Below, one piece after another: positions 1 through 5,663 of a stretch of DNA of 7,354 nucleotides (position 1 is its first letter; each line of letters opens with the position of its first letter). The position numbers and the translations under genes are program-made. The notes beneath the pieces are model-generated. The model ran no database searches. It was not told the DNA's origin and saw nothing but the letters and a program-made list of their open reading frames with translations. This DNA comes from Planctomycetaceae bacterium (GTDB lineage: Bacteria; Planctomycetota; Planctomycetia; Pirellulales; Pirellulaceae), in assembly GCA_012965455.1 (NCBI GenBank), contig DTSG01000514.1, positions 1 through 7,354 of the forward strand, given 5' to 3'.

Positions 1-582
1 AACTCCCGCTTCATGAATTGCATTCAATTTTTGTCGATATCGTTCATCCGAAGTCACATCCTGAACAAACACCAATATTTCTAAAGGCTCGCCAGACGCT
101 ACATCGGAATCGTTCATCAAGTTGGCTTGCACGCGGAAAAACTGTTCCTCTTTCGATTTAATCAAACATCGCGCCGCACGGGATGATTTGATTGTTTTCA
201 GACATGGGCATTTTATTCCGCCGATAATCTCTCCACCACCCAAGGCTTCATAAAGATTAAGGCCGACTGCATTTTCGCACTCGGCCCAGGTGTTTAGTTG
301 TTGATTTGCCCATAAGACATTCTGTTTCTCGTCGACGATCGCTACTCCCTGTGGGATTTGCTGTGTCGCCCGAATCAAGTCACTGATTTCACTTAGATTC
401 GAACCATCGCCACTGCGACCCATAAAGACGCCATCAAAACATTGCTCTCGCATGAGACGGCGAGCATCGTTCCAAGTCGCGGCGACTTCTAGATCTGCCG
501 CGTTACGCAAATTCTCCGCTACTGACGACTCAGCTTCTGCGGTTGATCCTACGACTAATATTTTAACACGTTCAGTCAACAC
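1..582 (-). CDS. PAS-domain signalling protein, probable sensor histidine kinase (N-terminal part, cut by window edge)
   Basis: The minus-strand frame is open from about 582 to the left edge and gives 194 residues of a longer protein. Residues 6-54 resemble the first half of a response-regulator receiver (strand KILVVG, a helix, strand LEVAAT, a helix, strand DGVFM). The acidic pair after the first strand and the phospho-acceptor Asp are both missing. Residues about 66-178 are a PAS fold: LIRATQQIPQGVAIVDEKQN, the core VLWANQ, then a KCPC segment at 124-127, closing with the typical LVFVQDVTSDERYRQKL. A helix NAIHEAG starts what is usually a GAF domain followed by a kinase module in such proteins; that part lies outside the window. 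The start is GTG at 582 or TTG at 579. A GGAG at 587-590 lies 4 bases from the GTG and 7 from the TTG, which slightly favours TTG. The input signal is unknown. The PAS call is firm; the kinase call is inference. Confidence 0.8.
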   Translation of the reverse strand, partial: MLTERVKILVVGSTAEAESSVAENLRNAADLEVAATWNDARRLMREQCFDGVFMGRSGDGSNLSEISDLIRATQQIPQGVAIVDEKQNVLWANQQLNTWAECENAVGLNLYEALGGGEIIGGIKCPCLKTIKSSRAARCLIKSKEEQFFRVQANLMNDSDVASGEPLEILVFVQDVTSDERYRQKLNAIHEAGV

Positions 583-586
583 TCAA

Positions 587-590
587 CTCC
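587..590 (-). promoter_or_regulatory. Ribosome binding site of the sensor gene
   Basis: GGAG on the minus strand sits 4 bases before GTG (582) and 7 bases before TTG (579). An in-frame TGA at 583-585 and a TAA at 595-597 exclude any upstream start, so this site fixes the start to one of these two adjacent codons. Confidence 0.5.
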
Positions 591-622
591 ACGGTTACGG
601 CGTCTTACCCGAGCGAGAATTT

Positions 623-645
623 CCACCATATCGATTAAATGGAGG
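623..645. repeat. Imperfect inverted repeat in the sensor leader
   Basis: The arms CCACCAT (623-629) and ATGGAGG (639-645) pair at 6 of 7 positions around a 9-base spacer. In the minus-strand transcript this makes a small stem-loop about 40 bases before the sensor start codon. It could be an operator, a leader hairpin or chance. Confidence 0.25.
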
Positions 646-765
646 CTTCTCTAACATCGACTGCCGCAAAGTGAAAAATCCACTATTATTCGCTTAGAAA
701 CGCCCGTTACGCTAACTTTACAACAACGCTCACCGCTTTAAGCAACCTCAAGACTATTTAGTTTC

Positions 766-793
766 TTTATACTCTCGCTGACAAACGTCTCAA
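766..793 (-). promoter_or_regulatory. Sigma70-type promoter candidate for the sensor gene
   Basis: On the minus strand, TTGAGA (793-788, 5 of 6 to consensus) and TATAAA (771-766, 5 of 6) are separated by 16 bases. Transcription would start near 759 and leave a leader of about 175 bases before the sensor start. This is the best two-box match I noticed in the non-coding parts of the window; use in vivo is inferred. Confidence 0.45.
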
Positions 794-965
794 CTACCCG
801 TCTGCAAAAAAAACCACCAAATACCACATTTTTAGTTCCTACTCGTCATAACCCGACTCTGAGCAATGATTCTTGTTGCTACCACCACTGTTTAGGCGAT
901 AAATAGTACAACCTCTTTTTATCTCCCTCACCCAAAAACATCATCACGCCATCACTGGTTAAACC

Positions 966-1409
966 ATGTTAAAAGCGCTAATACTCGGACTCGCAATTTC
1001 ATGCCTGCTGCTTGGCATTGAATGCTTAGCCGTGGATCAAATCAAACTCGCTCAGGGTGACTCACGCATAGTGGTCCTTCCGGAAATATTTGGTTGGCTC
1101 CTGATCGGCATTGGCAGCAGCACAACCCTTTATACATTCATCAACCGATCATCGTCACCAGCAAGCATCAACGTCGACTTGGATACCTCCACCGCTGCTT
1201 CTGATTCACATCACCAATGGGACACCACCGACTATGACCTAACGGAACATTACCACGATAACGAGGAAGACGACGATGAGTATGAGGGATATGATACCGA
1301 CGATGACGAAGACTACTTCGAAACTGACGAGGAAGATGAAGCCGCACCGGAGTTCGATCTTGAAAAATTCAATCAACAGTTTGACATCGACGAGTTGCTT
1401 GAAGAATAG
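966..1409 (+). CDS. Small two-helix membrane protein with an extremely acidic C-terminal tail, function unknown
   Basis: The protein has 147 residues. Two hydrophobic segments (about 3-22 and 38-59) flank a short loop with GDSR at 31-34. Lys3 before the first helix and Arg61 after the second fit a hairpin with both ends in the cytoplasm. Residues 71-147 are dominated by acid: I count 35 Asp or Glu in 77 residues, 20 of them within 98-125, and a single Lys (134). The tail ends with a less acidic, probably helical segment, EFDLEKFNQQFDIDELLEE, containing two FD-hydrophobic-acidic units. I do not recognise a named family; similar small membrane proteins occur, to my recollection, in planctomycetes. 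The ATG at 966 has no clear Shine-Dalgarno site, but it directly opens the first membrane helix, so the start is plausible. The gene ends 41 bases before the DCC-family gene and may share its transcript. A Ca2+-binding or partner-docking tail is possible but unproven. Confidence 0.75.
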   Translation: MLKALILGLAISCLLLGIECLAVDQIKLAQGDSRIVVLPEIFGWLLIGIGSSTTLYTFINRSSSPASINVDLDTSTAASDSHHQWDTTDYDLTEHYHDNEEDDDEYEGYDTDDDEDYFETDEEDEAAPEFDLEKFNQQFDIDELLEE

Positions 1410-1437
1410 CTAAATCAAGTTAATTAAGGTAACGACA

Positions 1438-1446
1438 TGGTACAAT
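1438..1446 (+). promoter_or_regulatory. Extended -10 promoter candidate before the DCC-family gene
   Basis: TGGTACAAT is an extended -10 element (TG, one base, TACAAT at 1441-1446, 5 of 6 to consensus). No good -35 box lies 16-18 bases upstream. Transcription would begin near 1453, at or just after the GTG at 1451. If this promoter is used, the ATG at 1487 becomes the more likely translation start. Confidence 0.3.
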
Positions 1447-1450
1447 TCCC

Positions 1451-1894
1451 GTGCCAGAGTCAACTACGAAAACACCAGTGTATAAAATGGCCAAACTTCC
1501 CACACCTGCTAACCACCCGACTGCTGACGTCATTATCTATGATGGCGAGTGTCAATTCTGTACGCGACAAGTCCGTCGCCTGCACGGCTGGGACGGTAAA
1601 AACCGACTAGCTTTTATCTCGCTGCATGACGAGAGTGTGGCCGAGCACTATCCCGACCTAAGTCACGACGAGCTCATGCAAGCAATGGTGCTTATCGACC
1701 AAAAAGACCGACGGCACCACGGCGCGGCTGCCGTCCGCGTAATCTCACGCAGGCTGCCTCGACTATGGATCCTCGCACCGTTGCTACATATCCCTTTTTC
1801 AATGCCCTTATGGCGCGGGGGATATAAATGGTTAGCCAAACGCCGCTACCGGCTCAATTGCGACGACGGTAATTGCGATATCCATTTTCGGTAG
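1451..1894 (+). CDS. DCC-family (DUF393) thiol-disulfide oxidoreductase-like protein
   Basis: The 147-residue product carries the family signature YDGECQFC at 30-37 (Cys34 and Cys37, the DxxCxxC motif that names the family). The family is thioredoxin-like by motif, and a redox role is inferred; its substrates are not known. Further family-like segments are the FISLHD region (55-60), HGAAAVRVISRRLPRLW (90-106), and LAPLLHIPFSMPLWRGGYKWLAKRRYR (108-134, in two parts), a hydrophobic-basic stretch that may touch the membrane. A second cysteine pair, CDDGNC (137-142), near the end could form a disulfide or bind metal. The length is normal for the family. The start is uncertain: GTG at 1451 gives the longest frame, while ATG at 1487 (residue 13) removes a non-conserved leader. 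Neither has a Shine-Dalgarno site. The stop is 13 bases from the convergent purQ stop. Confidence 0.88.
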   Translation: MPESTTKTPVYKMAKLPTPANHPTADVIIYDGECQFCTRQVRRLHGWDGKNRLAFISLHDESVAEHYPDLSHDELMQAMVLIDQKDRRHHGAAAVRVISRRLPRLWILAPLLHIPFSMPLWRGGYKWLAKRRYRLNCDDGNCDIHFR

Positions 1895-1910
1895 GGGCTT
1901 GCCCCGCCTA
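1892..1910. repeat. Compact palindrome joining two convergent stop codons
   Basis: TAGGGGCTTGCCCCGCCTA runs from the DCC-gene stop (1892-1894) to the purQ stop (1908-1910 on the minus strand). Its core GGGGCTTGCCCC folds into a GC stem closed by a CUUG loop, a known stable tetraloop type. No T-run follows on either strand, so it is not a standard intrinsic terminator. It could still stabilise 3' ends or slow polymerase for both converging transcripts. Confidence 0.4.
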
Positions 1911-2684
1911 CGCGAAATACTCAACGGCGTTACGAAAAACGGTCATGCCGGCGCCTTCGTCTTGCAGGCCTTCACGCGTCCAGCGCGGATGCTGAGTGCC
2001 ATCAATAAATCGCTCGGGATGCGGCATCAAGCCGAACACTCGTCCCGATGTGTCACACACACCCGCAACATTTAATTCAGCACCGTTTGGGTTATCCGGA
2101 AATCCCGTCGCAGCTTCGCCGGCGGGCGTCGTATACGCCAATGCTAATTGACCGTTACTCTGCAAACTAGCGGTAACTTGCTCGCCATCCATCACGAACC
2201 GCCCTTCGGCATGAGCAATCGGCAAATATATCTGCTCCATTCCCCGCAAAAATACACACTTGTCCGAAGTCGTCTTTAAATGGACCCAGCGATCTTCGTA
2301 GCGACCATGGTCATTCCAACACAGCGTCGCAGGTGGATCACCGTTTTCATTATCATCTAGCAAGATCCCCGACTTAATGAGTACTTGAAAACCATTGCAG
2401 ATACCCAGCAACAGTTTATCACTCACTTTAAACTCCTGCATCACATCCGCTAAGTGATTCCGCATCTGATTGGCCAGAATCCGTCCAGCGGCAACATCGT
2501 CACCGTAGCTAAATCCGCCAGGGATACAAAGTATCTGAAAATCCTTCATCACATCAGGGTTTTCAAGGATTCGATTAATATGAATCCGCTGCGTCTCCGC
2601 ACCCGCCCGCTCGAAAGCATGTGCGGTTTCAAAATCACAGTTCGTACCCGGTGCCCGTAAAACTAAAACTCGTGGTGTTGCCAT
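1908..2684 (-). CDS. purQ: Phosphoribosylformylglycinamidine synthase, glutaminase subunit PurQ
   Basis: PurQ hydrolyses glutamine and passes ammonia to PurL for the ATP-dependent conversion of FGAR to FGAM in cytosolic purine synthesis. The 258-residue protein is a class I glutamine amidotransferase. It starts with the PurQ-typical strand VLVLRAPGTNCDFET (6-20), has PGGFSYGDD (55-63), the nucleophile elbow LLGICNGFQ (92-100) with Cys96, the PIAHAEGRF segment (155-163) and the catalytic His-Glu in MPHPERF (220-226, His222 and Glu224). All expected catalytic residues are present, and the length is at the upper end for stand-alone PurQ. The ATG at 2684 is preceded by a purine-rich AGAGAG only 4 bases away, a weak ribosome site. 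It lies 51 bases after the purL stop on the same strand, so the two are almost surely co-transcribed. No purS gene is adjacent. Confidence 0.97.
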   Translation of the reverse strand: MATPRVLVLRAPGTNCDFETAHAFERAGAETQRIHINRILENPDVMKDFQILCIPGGFSYGDDVAAGRILANQMRNHLADVMQEFKVSDKLLLGICNGFQVLIKSGILLDDNENGDPPATLCWNDHGRYEDRWVHLKTTSDKCVFLRGMEQIYLPIAHAEGRFVMDGEQVTASLQSNGQLALAYTTPAGEAATGFPDNPNGAELNVAGVCDTSGRVFGLMPHPERFIDGTQHPRWTREGLQDEGAGMTVFRNAVEYFA

Positions 2685-2735
2685 TTTTCTCTCTGCTTAA
2701 ATCTATTTGGACTCGACGGCCAACCGCCGCGTAAT

Positions 2736-5663
2736 CTACCACCGTAGCGGTGATTGCCAAGCTTCCTTCAATTCCGCAATTGGTAAATCAACCTCAACGA
2801 CGTCGCTGCGGGAAATAGACAATTGCTCTGTCGCGTCGACCGTCCCCAGCAACTTACAAACTACGCCGGACATCGCCGCTTCAAATGCTTCTTGATTTTC
2901 GGGTTTTACTTCACAGACAAACCGCGTGTTGGATTCAGAAAACAGTTTTGTAACCAACTCGGTCTCGCCATCGAACTCGCCATTCGTTTCGACATTGTCC
3001 AAATCAACGTTTGCTCCTAATCCCCCGGCAAACGCCATTTCTGCCAACCCAACCGCTAAACCGCCTTCGCTCAAGTCATGACAAGCTCGCACCAATCCCG
3101 TCGATATCGCCTGATGAACGGCTCGAAAAATGGGACGCGACAAACTCGTGTCAACTTGTGGTACTTGGCCACCTTCCATGTCTCGCACAAGTGTCCAATG
3201 TGAACCACCCAACTCACAAGCGGTTGTACCCACCAAGTAAATCACGTTGCCGCTCTCTTTGAAGTCCATCGTCACACATGTACGCGCATCATCGACTTGG
3301 CCCAGCGCACTGATTAATAAAGTGGCAGGAATCGAAATCGTCTGTTTTTCGCCCGCGTCATCAAAAAAGGAAAACTCGTTATTGAGACTGTCTTTACCGG
3401 AAATAAATGGGGTCTGTAAATCAACGGCTATGTCATAACACGCCAACGCGGCGCGGACTAATGAACCGAGCGTTTCTGGCCGGTCCGTGTAGCCCCAGCA
3501 GAAATTGTCCAAGATAGCAATGCGGTCCGGATTAGCACCAACAGCAACACTATTACGAATGGCTTCATCAATGCCACTAGCCGCCATGTGGTAGGTATCC
3601 AAATCACCGTAACGTGGATTCATGCCGCAAGAAATAGTTAATGCCCGCCACGAATCCAAGACCGGTCGTACAACAGCTGCATCGCCCGGGCCATCATTGG
3701 CTACTCCGACCAAAGGTTTAATCACACTTCCAGCTTGGACTTCGTGATCATACTGACGAATTACCCATTCTTTACTTGCCACATTAAGGCTGCCTAAAAT
3801 ACTCAATAAATCGTCAGCAGCACTTGCCGAAGTACCCTCGAAATCAATATCCATAACTACCGGCGGCTCATAGAACGCATCCCGCACCACGGGCGGTCGA
3901 CCGTTGTGCAGAAAATCCATCGTCAAATCACCGACCACGTGATCTTCATATTTCAGAACTAGTCGCCCGGTGTCTTGGAACTTACCAATAATATTCGCCG
4001 ACACGCCTTCGGATTCACACAGGTCATGGAACTCTTGCCAGTTCTCGTCGGGCACGCTAAAGACCATGCGTTCTTGGGCTTCGGATATCCAGATTTCGGT
4101 GTAGTTCAATCCATCGTATTTCAGTGGGCACTTGTCCAGATACACTTCCACGCCAATCTCTTCACCCATCTCACCAACGGCGCTAGCAAATCCTCCAGCT
4201 CCACAATCCGTTACACAGGTATACAGACCTCGATCACGTGCTTCTATTAATACATCGAGGACCATCTTCTCGGTAATGGCATTACCAATTTGAACCGCGC
4301 CACCCGACAACGACTCACTATCGCTCGTTAACTCAGCCGAACTAAATGTTGCACCATGGATGCCATCTCGCCCAGTGTGTCCTCCAATAGCCACGACCCA
4401 TTCACCAGCATGTGCTTCTTTAAATGACATTTCACATGGAATAATTCCCACGTTGCCTGCATAAACCAATGGATTCCCTAAGTAACGATCATCGAAATAC
4501 AACGCGCCGTTAACCGTTGGAATTCCCATACGATTACCGTAATCACGCACGCCAGAGACAACTCCCTTCATCACGCGCCGTGGATGCAATACGCCAGCAG
4601 GCAAGTCGTCTAAAGCAGTATCGGGGTTTGCGAAACAAAAGACGTTCGTGTTACAGATCGGTTTAGCGCCTAATCCGGTACCCATGGGGTCACGAATGAC
4701 TCCACCGATTCCTGTGTTTGCCCCACCGTAAGGTTCAAGTGCCGAAGGATGGTTGTGAGTTTCTACTTTAAAGACAACGTTAAATTCATCATTGAACGTA
4801 ACAATGCCTGCATTATCTTTGAACACACTAACACACCAATCGTCATCCCCAAGCTCTTCGCGTATCTGAACGGTTGCTCCAAAGATCGTCTCTTTTAGCA
4901 TATTGTCGAATTGACGCTCGCCATTCTCATCACGGTACGCAATCCGCCCGGCCAACGTCTTATGACTACAGTGCTCGCTCCAAGTCTGCGCAACGGACTC
5001 CAATTCAATATCCGTCGGGTCACGATCTAAATCCTGGAAGTGCTGCTGAATCGTCTGCATCTCCACCAAAGTGAGATATAACTGACCCGTCGAACTTAGG
5101 CTTTCTAGTTGGTCATCAGTCAATTCACGAATTGGCACCGTTTTCAATTCGAATTCATATGCGACGCCGTGTTCTAACCGATCTAAATCCAGACTGCCGT
5201 AAATCACCTGTTCAATTGAATCGTTTGCCAAGATTTTGTCGCTAATAACCCGTACCGTTTCGGAATCAACGTCTGCCAGCCAATACTTACTAAAAGTACG
5301 CACTTGTGTCGCCTGAGCACCACTATCTTGAATGCCTGTTAGCGCCGTCATCGCGACGGGATCCATGACACCCGGCTTCGGCAGAACGTGCACCAAACTA
5401 CTTTCGCCAATTGGAGATTCATTCAGCGCAGCATCACCGACTTGAGCGACCACTGTCTTTTCAACAACATGATCTGCTAGGAGCTTGGCTGCCAGCTGCT
5501 GGACTTCCGCTTCACTCAAATCACCCTCGAGTAAATACCCATGAGCAGCAACCACTCGAACCTGAGCGGCTAGTCCCAGATCGGCAACATCACTTACTAT
5601 CTCCGCACTACGGCGGTCCACTTGCCCTGTCGCAGGGTAAATATCAACTTCCCAAAGAACCAC
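2736..5663 (-). CDS. purL: Phosphoribosylformylglycinamidine synthase, synthetase subunit PurL (long form without glutaminase domain)
   Basis: PurL makes FGAM from FGAR, ATP and ammonia supplied by PurQ. From the GTG at 5663 it has 975 residues: about 250 more than small PurL (PurS and PurQ separate) and about 300 fewer than the large fused enzyme. Residues 2-75 (from VVLWEVDIYPATG) and 90-158 (VHVLPKPGVMDP to IEQVIYGSL) each look PurS-like. A linker domain (about 160-229) leads to EHCSHKT (230-236). The first ATP-binding half has KVETHNHPSA (299-308), GGANTGIGG (313-321) and DPMGTGLGAKP (325-335). GGHTGRDGIHGATFSSAEL lies at 427-445 and TDCGAGGFASAVGEMG at 485-500. The second half has GVANDGPGDAA (653-663), PFISGKDSLNNEF (752-764) and ACHDLSEGGLA (860-870). 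The frame stays open to an ATG at 5741, but that would add 26 unlike residues inside tyrA; GAGGA 10 bases before the GTG and the VVLWEVDIYP opening favour 5663. Confidence 0.95.
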   Translation of the reverse strand: MVLWEVDIYPATGQVDRRSAEIVSDVADLGLAAQVRVVAAHGYLLEGDLSEAEVQQLAAKLLADHVVEKTVVAQVGDAALNESPIGESSLVHVLPKPGVMDPVAMTALTGIQDSGAQATQVRTFSKYWLADVDSETVRVISDKILANDSIEQVIYGSLDLDRLEHGVAYEFELKTVPIRELTDDQLESLSSTGQLYLTLVEMQTIQQHFQDLDRDPTDIELESVAQTWSEHCSHKTLAGRIAYRDENGERQFDNMLKETIFGATVQIREELGDDDWCVSVFKDNAGIVTFNDEFNVVFKVETHNHPSALEPYGGANTGIGGVIRDPMGTGLGAKPICNTNVFCFANPDTALDDLPAGVLHPRRVMKGVVSGVRDYGNRMGIPTVNGALYFDDRYLGNPLVYAGNVGIIPCEMSFKEAHAGEWVVAIGGHTGRDGIHGATFSSAELTSDSESLSGGAVQIGNAITEKMVLDVLIEARDRGLYTCVTDCGAGGFASAVGEMGEEIGVEVYLDKCPLKYDGLNYTEIWISEAQERMVFSVPDENWQEFHDLCESEGVSANIIGKFQDTGRLVLKYEDHVVGDLTMDFLHNGRPPVVRDAFYEPPVVMDIDFEGTSASAADDLLSILGSLNVASKEWVIRQYDHEVQAGSVIKPLVGVANDGPGDAAVVRPVLDSWRALTISCGMNPRYGDLDTYHMAASGIDEAIRNSVAVGANPDRIAILDNFCWGYTDRPETLGSLVRAALACYDIAVDLQTPFISGKDSLNNEFSFFDDAGEKQTISIPATLLISALGQVDDARTCVTMDFKESGNVIYLVGTTACELGGSHWTLVRDMEGGQVPQVDTSLSRPIFRAVHQAISTGLVRACHDLSEGGLAVGLAEMAFAGGLGANVDLDNVETNGEFDGETELVTKLFSESNTRFVCEVKPENQEAFEAAMSGVVCKLLGTVDATEQLSISRSDVVEVDLPIAELKEAWQSPLRW

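Larger units (their letters stand above)
583..965. other. Divergent intergenic region, no gene found
   Basis: This 383-base stretch separates the minus-strand sensor gene from the plus-strand membrane-protein gene. I found no convincing coding frame in it. It holds a minus-strand promoter candidate (766-793), an imperfect inverted repeat (623-645), an A8 run (806-813) and, for the plus strand, only a weak promoter candidate (TTGCTA at 876-881, 16 bases, GATAAA at 898-903). If the minus-strand promoter is right, the sensor mRNA has a leader of about 175 bases, long enough for post-transcriptional control, but I recognise no riboswitch class in it. Confidence 0.6.

Noticed and set aside
452..697. 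Plus-strand open frame of 81 codons overlapping the sensor gene start
   Set aside because: It lies opposite the coding frame of the PAS protein for half its length, its product has no recognisable domain, and its remainder covers the AT-rich leader.
806..813. A8 run (T8 on the minus strand) as an intrinsic terminator
   Set aside because: No GC-rich hairpin precedes the T-run on the minus strand, and no gene ends nearby in that direction.
966..1028. Possible lipoprotein signal in the acidic-tail protein (Cys at residues 13 and 20)
   Set aside because: The residues before the cysteines (AIS-C and GIE-C) do not fit the lipobox well, and the segment looks like a plain membrane helix followed by a second one.
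1437..1610. 57-codon plus-strand frame with a good Shine-Dalgarno site
   Set aside because: The product is unlike any protein I know and the frame is out of phase with the well-supported DCC-family protein covering the same bases. It is kept only as a start-site question.
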